Assembly (NCBI GenBank): GCA_017520425.1
Contig: JAFXFO010000017.1
Coordinates: forward strand, 81,157-145,156
Direction: 5' to 3'
DNA length: 64,000 bases
DNA from: Lachnospiraceae bacterium
GTDB lineage: Bacteria > Bacillota > Clostridia > Lachnospirales > Lachnospiraceae
Shown here: positions 42,124 through 50,688 of the stretch, one piece after another
How the letters are laid out: each line of letters opens with the position of its first letter
How positions within the stretch are numbered: the first letter of the stretch is position 1
Notes under the pieces: model-generated
What the model was told of the DNA's origin: nothing
Databases searched by the model: none
What the model saw: only the letters and a program-made list of their open reading frames with translations
Made by a program: the position numbers and the translations under genes

Positions 42124-42302
42124 AGAAACCGGCATGGCTCGGTCATATATATCCTATTTGGACACGCTCTCGCTTGGATGAATTACGTAGCGGACACTAA
42201 GCTCGTGACGAAGCAAGCTTCGTCTTACTACCTCGCTAAGTGCCGACGAATTCATACAGTCCTGCATTAGGATATATATCGGCCCGGACCATGCCGGTTT
42301 CT
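42124..42302 (-). repeat. family A long quasi-palindrome, copy A3
   Basis: This copy is inverted relative to A1 and A2. Outer arms: AGAAACCGGCATGG (42124-42137) with 42289-42302, and ATATATATCCTA (42145-42156) with 42268-42279. The core on the minus strand reads CACTTAGCGAGGTAGTAAGACGAAGC-TT-GCTTCGTCACGAGC, with the hairpin at 42207-42224. It lies between the 3' ends of convergent genes (kinase and large membrane protein). The arms do not resemble those of A1 or A2. Confidence 0.88.
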
Positions 42303-42307
42303 GTATA

Positions 42308-44413
42308 TTAATGGACTTGATACAACACCACATCCCCACTCTCGAACGCCGGTGTGAACATTGCCTGCAGTGCTTCTTCATTCACTGCGTAGGAGCTGCG
42401 TTCGAAGCTACTGACCAAGACATAGTCCACAGCATATTCTTCAAACAGGTGCAGGCCGGAAACAGGGTATTCATACATTTGGCGGACCTGTTCTTTGCGC
42501 TCCGTGGTGTCCACACCATGGTAGTACAGGAAGGTGTCTGCTCCGCAGACCAGATTGCGGCCGGTCAGGGAGGCAATCTCATTGTTGTGACGGGTGTTGG
42601 TCAGAATCACCGCATCCGGTGCAGTGTTTTCTTCGATGTATTTGGCCAGTTCCACATATTGGGTTCCGTACAGCTGGTACTCGGATACCGCTTCCCTGCC
42701 CAGAGTAAGAATGCCGGACAGCAGGGAGAAAAACAACACACACCCTGCCAACAATCTGGCACCACCTAAATCTTTTACTTTTCTATAGAGTTCCATGCTG
42801 TAATCCGCAGCAATCACACATAAGAATAAATAGGCAATATAGAGTAATTTGTTATTATCGTACACATTGGGCTGGAATACCATCAGCTCTATGACAAACC
42901 AGATGACTGCCACAGGCATAGTCAGAGCGGAAGCCACCTTTCGGCGGGCACAGATGCCGGCCAGTCCTAAGAGCAAGGGCAGTCCTAAATTTTTCAGATA
43001 AAACCAAGGGTAGAAGTCCCCCTGATTGCCCCAGTTAAAATGTCCACGCAGCATATTGGCATTGCCGATCACATGGCCGAAGGTCCAGAACAGCAGCTGG
43101 GGAAGGGCCAGTAGCAATACGCATCCCAGATAAATGCCCCAGGTTTGTAGGATGTGCTTCCAACCGCCAGCGGTGATATGGCATATGAGCAGATAGGCTC
43201 CGTAAAAGACGCAGGCGACGATGCCCATTACGCAGAAAATCAGCAAATCCTTCTCATGAATCTGTCCCTTTTTCAGCCAGCTTTGCAACAGACACATGGC
43301 AACAACAAAGGCTAACAGAAGCAAGCCTGTGGGAAGAGGGTGTCGGGTTTCGCCGGCTTGACTGTTATGAAGATAAGTCAGAAGCCAGGCAGCACTGACC
43401 AGTCCCATACCTAAAAAGGAATGGGTGTGTATCATGGGTAAGGCACTGACCAGAATGCCTGCGGGCAGGAAATACTCTTTTCTTTCCTGAAAAACTGCCT
43501 TGTATAAAAGCCAGATGGCCGGGAACAGTACTGCATAGCCAAATAAGGTGGCACGTTGGGGCAGGAACATGTCCGCGATCACATTGACCCAGCGGATATT
43601 GTGTTCTACCAGATTGGTGGGTGTGGTATAAAAGCCGGTGAAAATATCCTTTAGAGTATAGCCGCCCTCCCGGCTCCAATTGATAAAGTAAAAGAAGCCC
43701 AGGCCGCCGTTTAGGAAAAAGAACAGGTAGGTCAGCAGAGCCTTGGCCCTGGAACGAAGCAGGGTTTGAGCCAGCAGAAAAACACTGCCCAATATCTGTC
43801 CAAAGGCTGCAATCATGGGCAAGATATAAGCATAGCGTAAGGATGCCCCCATCAAATAAATGCCGGAGGAAATACTGTCGGATAAAAAGGGATAGGACAG
43901 TCTGGCACCGGGAAACAGGGAGTATTCCGGTGGGAAAGTCCCCTGAACCGCGATACTGGTAATAAAGCCCAGATGCATATTCATATCCCCGTAGGTACAT
44001 TGGCCCGTCAGCATGGCGCCGTTTTCTGCCAAAGGTATGGTATGAGTATTCAGCAGGTACACCCAAAATAACATGGTAATGCCTGCACCCATGAGAAATA
44101 CCTTATGGTAGGAAAGCTGTCCAATCAAGGTGCGCAGAGTGGGATTACCGGACCTGTCCCCACGCAGGCTCCAAAATAAAAGAGGTAAGCCTGCCACCAA
44201 TGCCAGCATATGGGCCAGGATGGAAAAGTCAAAGAAAAATGCAAAAAGCACCGGTATCCATTGCAATAGCACCGAACCGGTCACGCTTCCCAGCAAAGCC
44301 TTGGTAAGAGGGCTTTCTTTTTTTAGTATTTTCGACATCACGAAAATGCCCACTATTTGAAAATATAAAAAATAAAGGGTACCCAACAGATTCCCCAGAG
44401 TACTGCCAAACAT
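42308..44413 (-). CDS. large polytopic membrane protein, GT-C-like
   Basis: A 701-residue protein with about 14-16 hydrophobic segments. The start is placed at 44413 because a perfect AGGAGG lies six bases upstream; the 51-codon upstream extension is dropped. An early outer loop carries acidic and aromatic residues (AENGAMLTGQCTYGDMNMH) before a membrane-rich centre. The last ~150 residues form a soluble outer domain (IEENTAPDAVILTNTRHNNEIASLTG). This architecture, with a catalytic-looking first loop and a C-terminal extracytoplasmic domain, is typical of GT-C glycosyltransferases that use lipid-linked sugars. The family assignment is an inference. No partner gene is adjacent. Confidence 0.7.
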   Translation of the reverse strand: MFGSTLGNLLGTLYFLYFQIVGIFVMSKILKKESPLTKALLGSVTGSVLLQWIPVLFAFFFDFSILAHMLALVAGLPLLFWSLRGDRSGNPTLRTLIGQLSYHKVFLMGAGITMLFWVYLLNTHTIPLAENGAMLTGQCTYGDMNMHLGFITSIAVQGTFPPEYSLFPGARLSYPFLSDSISSGIYLMGASLRYAYILPMIAAFGQILGSVFLLAQTLLRSRAKALLTYLFFFLNGGLGFFYFINWSREGGYTLKDIFTGFYTTPTNLVEHNIRWVNVIADMFLPQRATLFGYAVLFPAIWLLYKAVFQERKEYFLPAGILVSALPMIHTHSFLGMGLVSAAWLLTYLHNSQAGETRHPLPTGLLLLAFVVAMCLLQSWLKKGQIHEKDLLIFCVMGIVACVFYGAYLLICHITAGGWKHILQTWGIYLGCVLLLALPQLLFWTFGHVIGNANMLRGHFNWGNQGDFYPWFYLKNLGLPLLLGLAGICARRKVASALTMPVAVIWFVIELMVFQPNVYDNNKLLYIAYLFLCVIAADYSMELYRKVKDLGGARLLAGCVLFFSLLSGILTLGREAVSEYQLYGTQYVELAKYIEENTAPDAVILTNTRHNNEIASLTGRNLVCGADTFLYYHGVDTTERKEQVRQMYEYPVSGLHLFEEYAVDYVLVSSFERSSYAVNEEALQAMFTPAFESGDVVLYQVH

Positions 44414-44630
44414 AATATGCCTCCTGTATCGCATGGCAGTATGCGCCATGCACGTTGAAAAGAATAGGGATAGGCTTAGTATACCACCGGTGAGGGGAAA
44501 AAGACAGTGAAAAATAGGGGAGCTTAAAAAAGTCTTAAAGAATTTTAAAGGTATCTTAAAACACATTTGAGGAAGAATGCGTTATTATCTTATTTGTAGA
44601 GAAAGAACTTTGCAGAAAGGATGAGAAGAA

Positions 44631-46928
44631 GTGATAAGAGGAAAAAGAATTTACTTATTATGGATAATCGGCTTGCTTTTACTTGGGTTAACAGCATGCG
44701 GAAAGAAGGAGAAAACAGATAATCAGGGAGGGGGGCAGCTTACTTCTGTTCTGAGCGGGGAGTACGTATACGTTCCCAATTTTGCCGCTCTTAAGGATAC
44801 GGAGGGAAAGACCTTCTTAAGTCATAGCTTAGTAAAGGGGGATACCCTTTATTATAGTCTGATGAGCTACTATGATTTGGTCACCATGAAGTATGACACG
44901 CAGTTTATAAAGATGGATAGGAATACCCCCGGGCAAGGGGAACTGCTACAGTTAGAGGAGCCACAGGCGGACGGATATGAAGCCAATGTGAGCTGTTTTC
45001 AGGTGGATCAGGAGGGCAATCTTTATGTGGCTTATTATCTGACCCCTCCTTATGTAGAGGGAAAGCCCTATGATTACGATGATTTCACGACGTATATTGT
45101 AAAGTATGACAACAAGCAGCAAAAGGTTTATGAGAAGGACCTGAAGAAGGGGCTTGCGGATGAAAACAATGGTTATATTTCCGCTATGGTGATAGGTGAG
45201 GATGGGCGTATATTGGCTTCTTCCTATGATGCTATCTATGTATTAAAGAAGAATGGAGACCTGCAAGCCACTATTCGCACGCAGACGAGACAGATTAACG
45301 ATATGTTTACTACGGTGGATGGTAAAGTGTTCTGTCTCCTTTACAACAGTACTGGCAAAAAGATGGAGCTGGCTGAGGTGGATACGAAGAAGAAAAGCTT
45401 GGGAGAAGTTTATCAGAATCTGCCGGAAGGAATCTTGAGGGTCAGCGGAGGTGCTCAGGGGAAATTACTGGTTATGGACAACAGTTACTTATATGAGTAC
45501 GACTTGGCCACCGGGCAGGCGGTCCCCGTGGTAAGCTGGATGGACTGCTATTTAAACAGTAATGGCATCAATCATTTTACCATGCTGGAGGACGGGAATA
45601 TTCTATTGACTTATGCGGACCATTCAAACGATACCAAGGAAGTGGTAAAGCTGACCAAAACAAAAGCCTCTGAGTTACCGCAAAAGGAGCAGTTGGTACT
45701 GGCCTCCCTTTATGATGCCAATCAAAATCAGGAGCTTCAGAATGCTATTATGGAGTTTAACAGAACAAGTACCCAATATAAGATTGTCTATAAATCCTAT
45801 ATTGACCCAAACATGGGCCGGACGGAAAATACCATTCCGGACGCAAAGTCGCTGATGCATGCGGATTTGCTGAGTGACAATCCGCCGGATCTTATAGATT
45901 TGTCCTATGGTAGAATCGGGGATTTGGAGAGAGCCGGTATTTTGGAGGATTTGACGCCTTATCTGGAAAAAAGTCAGGTGATTAAGAAGGAGGACTTTGT
46001 ACCCTCTGTTTTACAGGCCTATACCTACGGCGGAAAGCAAGTCACCATACCCGGAAGCTTCCGTTTGAATACCCTGATAGGGAAAAAGGCTTTGGTGGGT
46101 GATACACCCGGATGGACTTTAGAGGATATGATGCAGCTGGCAGAGCAGTATCCGGATGCCCGGCTGATGGAGATGATGACACCGGAGATGAACCTGGAGA
46201 TGTGTTTGCAATATAACAGTAGCTTCTTTGTGGATTATGAAACAGGGACCTGTCGTTTTGACAGTCCGGAATTTATCAGAGTGCTGGAGTTTGCCCGTGC
46301 ATTTGAGAACTATCCCAATCCATCCTACAGCCTGCCTACTCAGCTACGTCAGAACAAGGTGTTGCTAAAAACCTTGAGTATCTACAGCGTGCAGGAATAC
46401 CAGATGTATCAGCTGATGTTGGAAGAGCCTGCAGTCTGCATCGGATATCCTATGGTGGATGGTAGTAACGGAGTATTTATAGAAGCGGCTGAAATGTACG
46501 GTATTACGGCTAAGAGTGAACATAAGGATGGGGCATGGGCTTTTATCGAAAAGAATCTAAGCAATCAAGGAGTTGGGGATGGCTATACCTGGGGCTTTCC
46601 GACCCGCGTGGATGAACTGGAGGAGGTTTTCGAAGAAGCACAAAGGCCCAAATACATAGAGGACGAAAACGGACAGCTGCAGGAAGTTCCCAAAACCACA
46701 GCCGCATTTGCTGACTGGGAGGCTGAAATCTATCCTGCAGAGAAAGAGCAGATAGAGGTGCTCAGAAAGCTCATAGCAGAAGCCAAGCCGTTAAATGATG
46801 ATGATGCGGAAATCCTGAAAATCATAAAGGAGGAGGCACAGGCTTATTTTGTCGGACAAAAAACCGCAGAGGATGTGGCAAAGATTATACAGAGCAGGGT
46901 ATCCATTTTTGTAAGTGAAAACGGATAA
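44631..46928 (+). CDS. orphan extracellular solute-binding-like lipoprotein
   Basis: A 765-residue lipoprotein with GTG start. The signal peptide ends in LTAC (Cys23). Residues about 60-370 look like a beta-propeller of repeats (EDGRILASSYDAIYVLKKNGDL, KVFCLLYNSTGKKM). Residues about 370-720 resemble a bacterial extracellular solute-binding protein (QNAIMEFNRTSTQYKIVYKSY, then DLIDLSYGRIGDLERAGILEDLTPYLEKS, then SGSFRLNTLIG-like and FDSPEFIRVLEFAR). No permease or ATPase gene is nearby, so it may deliver to a transporter elsewhere or act as a sensor. The propeller fusion is unusual for a binding protein. Confidence 0.7.
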   Translation: MIRGKRIYLLWIIGLLLLGLTACGKKEKTDNQGGGQLTSVLSGEYVYVPNFAALKDTEGKTFLSHSLVKGDTLYYSLMSYYDLVTMKYDTQFIKMDRNTPGQGELLQLEEPQADGYEANVSCFQVDQEGNLYVAYYLTPPYVEGKPYDYDDFTTYIVKYDNKQQKVYEKDLKKGLADENNGYISAMVIGEDGRILASSYDAIYVLKKNGDLQATIRTQTRQINDMFTTVDGKVFCLLYNSTGKKMELAEVDTKKKSLGEVYQNLPEGILRVSGGAQGKLLVMDNSYLYEYDLATGQAVPVVSWMDCYLNSNGINHFTMLEDGNILLTYADHSNDTKEVVKLTKTKASELPQKEQLVLASLYDANQNQELQNAIMEFNRTSTQYKIVYKSYIDPNMGRTENTIPDAKSLMHADLLSDNPPDLIDLSYGRIGDLERAGILEDLTPYLEKSQVIKKEDFVPSVLQAYTYGGKQVTIPGSFRLNTLIGKKALVGDTPGWTLEDMMQLAEQYPDARLMEMMTPEMNLEMCLQYNSSFFVDYETGTCRFDSPEFIRVLEFARAFENYPNPSYSLPTQLRQNKVLLKTLSIYSVQEYQMYQLMLEEPAVCIGYPMVDGSNGVFIEAAEMYGITAKSEHKDGAWAFIEKNLSNQGVGDGYTWGFPTRVDELEEVFEEAQRPKYIEDENGQLQEVPKTTAAFADWEAEIYPAEKEQIEVLRKLIAEAKPLNDDDAEILKIIKEEAQAYFVGQKTAEDVAKIIQSRVSIFVSENG

Positions 46929-46962
46929 AATAAATAATTTAATGTTTTGCATTAAAAAGTTG

Positions 46963-46991
46963 TTGACAATGGTAAAAAGTGGTGTTATAGT
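46963..46991 (+). promoter_or_regulatory. promoter of DUF2975-like/XRE pair
   Basis: A perfect TTGACA (46963-46968), 17 bases, TATAGT (46986-46991). A palindrome TTTAATG...CATTAAA (46938-46956) lies just upstream and may bind a regulator. Confidence 0.8.
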
Positions 46992-47051
46992 ACAATTAAC
47001 GATAAACATTAAAAACTTATTTTTTGTCGTTCGCTTTCTTGCAAGAGTGTT

Positions 47052-47786
47052 ATGGAAACTAAGAATACAACAACAGAAATGGAGAACAGAATTATGAAAG
47101 AACAGGCAGTTTCAAAAATTAACAAGATGGGTAAGATTAGTAATGTAGTAGTAACCATTTGTAAGGTTTGCATCATTATCGGAATCGTGATTTTCGGTTT
47201 GGCGGGAGCCGGTTGCACTCTGATACCCGACGGAACCATGCGTGTGGTATCCTCAGAGAAGGTAGCAGTAGAGCTGGAATATGATAAGTTCGGTGCCGGA
47301 ATGGAGGAATCAGAAATTCTGGAGTTGGTAAATGGTACTTTAGATGGGTTACTTATCAATAACAAGGAAGTTGTGGTAGAAGAGGTAGACATTACAGGAA
47401 ACAAGATGAATGTTACTCAGGAAGCCCGGCAGTTTGAATTGGATTTTCATGACTTGGGATGGATGAATTTTGTACTTGTCATAATGCTTGTTTTGGTGCT
47501 GATTACTTTGATTTTCGCAGGCGGTTTGTGTAAGGCTTTCCGCGATTGTCAGTCACCCTTTGAGGAGAATGTGATTCAGAAAATGCAGCATTTTGCATAT
47601 TCTCTGATTCCCTGGACCGTTGGTTCCTCCGGAATTACAGCAGTAAAGAATTTAATGCTTGGTGAGTCTAATTTTATGCTTTCAGTTGATTTGTGGATGG
47701 TTTTGATTGTATTGGTAGTATTTATGCTGGTGCATATCTTCAAATATGGTGCAGTGCTGCAACAGGAATCCGATGAGACTTTGTAG
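47052..47786 (+). CDS. DUF2975-like membrane protein
   Basis: A 244-residue membrane protein with four main hydrophobic segments. An N-terminal helix (VVVTICKVCIIIGIVIFGLAG) is followed by an outer domain of about 80 residues (DGTMRVVSSEKVAVELEYDKFG). Then come helices at about 140-165, 190-205 and 215-235, and the DUF2975 signature FRDCQSPFEENVIQKMQHFAYSL. DUF2975 genes are usually followed by a small XRE regulator, as here. The start could be 47052 or the ATG at 47094 with GGAG nearby. It is 18 bases upstream of the XRE gene. The role is unknown. Confidence 0.8.
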   Translation: METKNTTTEMENRIMKEQAVSKINKMGKISNVVVTICKVCIIIGIVIFGLAGAGCTLIPDGTMRVVSSEKVAVELEYDKFGAGMEESEILELVNGTLDGLLINNKEVVVEEVDITGNKMNVTQEARQFELDFHDLGWMNFVLVIMLVLVLITLIFAGGLCKAFRDCQSPFEENVIQKMQHFAYSLIPWTVGSSGITAVKNLMLGESNFMLSVDLWMVLIVLVVFMLVHIFKYGAVLQQESDETL

Positions 47787-47803
47787 GAGATAAGGAGGCA
47801 AAT

Positions 47804-48025
47804 ATGGGTAAGATAATATTAAGACTGGACAGAGTCATGGCTGACCGCAAGATGAGCTTAAATGAATTGTCTGAGAAGGTAGGCGTTTCCAATGTAAATC
47901 TTTCCAAGATGAAGACCGGCAAAATCAGTGCCATTCGTTTCTCCACCCTGGAGGCCATCTGTGAGGTGCTGAACTGCCAGCCCGGGGATATCCTGGAGTA
48001 TGATCCGAATGCTGCGGAGGAGTAG
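47804..48025 (+). CDS. small XRE-family HTH regulator
   Basis: A 73-residue single-domain Cro/C1-type helix-turn-helix protein of the short YozG type. It has MADRKMSLNELSEKVGVSNVNLSKMKTGK (recognition helix), then RFSTLEAICEVLNCQPGDILEY. It has a strong AAGGAGG site and is translated with the DUF2975-like gene. It is expected to repress or activate its own promoter, and its partner membrane protein may modulate it. A close paralog is encoded 800 bases downstream (48828), so the module was duplicated. Confidence 0.92.
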   Translation: MGKIILRLDRVMADRKMSLNELSEKVGVSNVNLSKMKTGKISAIRFSTLEAICEVLNCQPGDILEYDPNAAEE

Positions 48026-48117
48026 AGGTATTTAGTAGCGTTAGATAGCTTCTGCACAGGAAAATTTGATATGGAATAGCAGAGTTACTTAGGAAAAGTA
48101 TCTATGTAGAAAAAGTT

Positions 48118-48170
48118 GGCTGTGAGATTCCCTTTTTAGGAACAAAGGGAGGATTGCAGTCAATTTTTTT
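48118..48170 (+). terminator. terminator after first XRE module
   Basis: GGCTGTGAGATTCCCTTT (48118-48135) pairs imperfectly, with several wobbles, with AAAGGGAGGATTGCAGTC (48144-48161) and is followed by seven T (48164-48170). The remaining 308-base gap between the modules holds no gene. Confidence 0.7.
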
Positions 48171-48221
48171 GTATAGACTGCCAAAATCAATAAAAATATA
48201 TCGAAATACGATAAAAATGTG

Positions 48222-48250
48222 TTGACAAACACGAAAAGTTAATTTATGAT
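48222..48250 (+). promoter_or_regulatory. promoter of second DUF2975/XRE module
   Basis: A perfect TTGACA (48222-48227), 17 bases, TATGAT (48245-48250). A dyad TATCG-AAATA-CGATA (48199-48213) lies just upstream of the -35. This mirrors the strong promoter plus dyad at the first module. Confidence 0.8.
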
Positions 48251-48333
48251 GGCATCAAGAGGTAAATATTTACAGCAAAAGTAACTACGTCAACAAGGAT
48301 CAAATCACCTCATAGGTGAGAACGGAGGAAAAT

Positions 48334-48807
48334 ATGTTAAAAATACCAAGTAAAATTTCAATCACCATATCCATTGCAGCTTCCATAGCATTTTTTGTAT
48401 TGTGTGTGGCACTGGCATTTTATATGCCGGGATTTGCAAGCCTTATGATTCAGGCAGTGAATGACTTAGGAATTTCAAGTGTGGAAGGAGCGAATGAGCT
48501 CATTGTTATAGGCCTGGCATATGTGGCCCTGATTTTTATCACAATCATTGATATATTACTTTTTATGCTTCTTTTGAGAGTAAGAGAGGGCAAAGTGTTT
48601 ACAGCAGAAAGTGTTAGTCTGATTCGCGGGATTTCCTGGGGTTGCTACGTTGTGGCAGGCGTATTCTGCGGGCTTTCCGTATACTTTGTATTTGTAGGAC
48701 TTATGGTAGCATTTGTGGCCGCGTTCCTGGGACTTTGTTTAAGAGTGGTGAAGAACGTAATCGAGGAAGCTACAGAAATCAAGGCTGAAAATGATATGAC
48801 AGTGTAG
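48334..48807 (+). CDS. DUF2975 family membrane protein
   Basis: A 157-residue protein with four membrane helices, the compact DUF2975 form: ISIAASIAFFVLCVALAFYMP, LIVIGLAYVALIFITIIDILLFMLLL, the characteristic REGKVFTAESVSLIRGISWGCY, and two further helices. It has a perfect GGAGG site at 48334. A DUF2975-type protein plus a small HTH gene occurs twice in tandem here, each with its own promoter. The two membrane proteins differ in length (244 and 157) and have little identity. A signalling role through the paired XRE protein is a hypothesis. Confidence 0.85.
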   Translation: MLKIPSKISITISIAASIAFFVLCVALAFYMPGFASLMIQAVNDLGISSVEGANELIVIGLAYVALIFITIIDILLFMLLLRVREGKVFTAESVSLIRGISWGCYVVAGVFCGLSVYFVFVGLMVAFVAAFLGLCLRVVKNVIEEATEIKAENDMTV

Positions 48808-48827
48808 AAAGTGAAGGAGGGAAAAAT

Positions 48828-49061
48828 ATGATCGTGATTAATCTGGATGTTATGATGGCCAAGCGTAAGATGTCCCTGAATGAGCTTTCGGAAAAGGTTG
48901 GGATTACCTTAGCAAATTTATCTATCTTAAAAAACGGGAAAGCCAAAGCAGTAAGATTGGCTACATTGGATGCTATTTGTAAGGCGCTGGATTGCCAGCC
49001 GGGAGATATTCTGGAATATGCGGAAGGTGACCAGGTAGGGGGAGATAGTGATGATGAATGA
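48828..49061 (+). CDS. small XRE-family HTH regulator, paralog
   Basis: A 77-residue Cro/C1-type regulator. It shares KMSLNELSEKVG, the second helix LATLDAICKALDCQPGDILEY and the overall length with the protein at 47804. The recognition helix differs (ITLANLSILKNGK against VSNVNLSKMKTGK), so it probably reads a different operator. It has a GAAGGAGGG site, starts 20 bases after the DUF2975 stop and ends inside the start of the next membrane gene (overlap about 14 bases). Confidence 0.92.
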   Translation: MIVINLDVMMAKRKMSLNELSEKVGITLANLSILKNGKAKAVRLATLDAICKALDCQPGDILEYAEGDQVGGDSDDE

Positions 49062-50643
49062 AGGAATACAGATAGGTGATTTGCCACAGGAGCAAATAGT
49101 GAAAACGCAGAGACATACTTTATATGATACCAAAGTCAAGGAAAATTTCCACATTTTCGGTGTGGCAACCTTGATGCTGGCTTGTATCTATGCTTTTTGC
49201 ATGTATCGTAATCCCAGCGGAATCACCTTTCCAATCTTTGTGATAACGGTGATTGTATATATTAATTATTGCCTGAAAAAACTGGAGATTGGTACAAAAA
49301 AAGGCAAGAGTTTTTACATGGTCAGTATGATTTTGCTGGCGGTATCCACCTTTTGTACGGATGATGGCAGGATTATTTTCTTTAACAAGCTGGGTATCTT
49401 TTTATTGACCATCAGCATGCTTTTGTGGATTTTCTATTGTACCGAGAAGTGGAATCTGGGGAAATTCTTACGTTCCATTTGTGATACCTGCTTGGGGGTA
49501 CTGACAGAAATCGGAGCACCCTTTGCAGATGCAGCCTGGTATGTGAAAAATAAGCTGGATAGGAAGAATGGTAAGTATATATATATATTGATTGGTCTGG
49601 TGGCTGCAATTCCGATTTTTGTAATAATGCTTTTGCTGCTAACCAGTGCGGATGTTGTATTTAAGGGTATGGCGGAGAATCTGCTTAGTGGATTCCGCTT
49701 CAATAATATCATGCTGACGATTTGGATGGTATTTTTCATGTTTGCCGTATGCTACGGTATCCTGGTGTTCCTCAGTAAAGGTTCTATCAAAGAAGAGGTA
49801 AAGGATAAGCGCAAGGGTGAGCCGCTGATAGCAATCCCGGTAGCTACGGTTCTTTCCCTTATGTATATCGTGTTTAGTTTCGTTCAGATTTTGTACCTGT
49901 TTGCAGGCAATATGGAACTGCCGGCGGGATATACCTATGCAGAGTATGCCAGAGAGGGTTTCTTCCAGCTGTTGGCGGTAGGAGTCTTAAATCTGGTGCT
50001 GGTGCTGGTTGGTTTGTGTTATTTCCGCCCTCACAAGGGACTTAAAGTTATTCTGACAGTAATGTCAGCATGTACCTTTGTAATGTTGGCTTCCAGTGCC
50101 ATGCGAATGATTATTTATATTCAGTACTATTATCTTACTTTTTTAAGAATCCTGGTTCTTTGGAGCCTGCTGGTGCTGTTTTTGATTTTTACGGGAGTGA
50201 TTGTTTATATCTATAAGGAGGAGTTCCCCCTGTTCCGCTACAGTATGATGGTAGTGACAGTGCTTTATCTGGGTCTTTCCTTCAGTCATCCGGACTACTG
50301 GATCGCCAAGGTAAATGTGGCAGGAATGGCAGACGATAGAAGTGACTTCTTTTTGGGCGATGCCTATTATGACTATGGATTTTTAGGACGACTTAGTGCG
50401 GATGCTGCACCGATTATGCTGGAATGGGCTGAGGAAAACGGTTGTGATTCGGAGTACTATTCCTTATGTAAAGAAGAGGGTCCTTACAGCAAACCCGTTA
50501 GAGATTTTCAGGGAAAACACCCTGCTACAAATCCAGAAGGCTGCGGTTATATGTATATGGAGCATTTGGCAGAGCGGGTGGATAGGATTACCATTCGAAA
50601 CTTTAATATTTCCAGAGCAGCGGCTGATAGGATGGGGGATTGA
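49048..50643 (+). CDS. DUF4153/DUF4173-like polytopic membrane protein
   Basis: A 531-residue protein with about 12 membrane segments and a C-terminal soluble region. Features typical of DUF4153/4173: a middle block FSFVQILYLFAGNMELPAGYTYAEYAREGFFQLL and RMIIYIQYYYLTFLRILVLWSLL. The last ~110 residues (DRSDFFLGDAYYDYGFLGRLSADAAPIM) are outside the membrane. The translated frame begins GTG-ATG-ATG; GGGGGAG about 9 bases upstream supports a start at the first or second of these. It overlaps the XRE gene and closes the module, and it ends at a bidirectional terminator. Confidence 0.82.
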   Translation: MMMNEGIQIGDLPQEQIVKTQRHTLYDTKVKENFHIFGVATLMLACIYAFCMYRNPSGITFPIFVITVIVYINYCLKKLEIGTKKGKSFYMVSMILLAVSTFCTDDGRIIFFNKLGIFLLTISMLLWIFYCTEKWNLGKFLRSICDTCLGVLTEIGAPFADAAWYVKNKLDRKNGKYIYILIGLVAAIPIFVIMLLLLTSADVVFKGMAENLLSGFRFNNIMLTIWMVFFMFAVCYGILVFLSKGSIKEEVKDKRKGEPLIAIPVATVLSLMYIVFSFVQILYLFAGNMELPAGYTYAEYAREGFFQLLAVGVLNLVLVLVGLCYFRPHKGLKVILTVMSACTFVMLASSAMRMIIYIQYYYLTFLRILVLWSLLVLFLIFTGVIVYIYKEEFPLFRYSMMVVTVLYLGLSFSHPDYWIAKVNVAGMADDRSDFFLGDAYYDYGFLGRLSADAAPIMLEWAEENGCDSEYYSLCKEEGPYSKPVRDFQGKHPATNPEGCGYMYMEHLAERVDRITIRNFNISRAAADRMGD

Positions 50644-50645
50644 GA

Positions 50646-50688
50646 GAATTCAAAAAGGAAGCTTGTTAGAAGCTTCCTTTTTGAATTC
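50646..50688. terminator. bidirectional terminator, 19-bp perfect stem
   Basis: GAATTCAAAAAGGAAGCTT (50646-50664) pairs perfectly with 50670-50688 across a 5-base loop. A- and T-tracts inside the arms allow termination of both convergent genes. Confidence 0.92.

Noticed and set aside
44414-44566. 51-codon extension of the large membrane protein
   Set aside because: The ATG at 44413 has a perfect AGGAGG, and the extension contains an unlikely mixed sequence.
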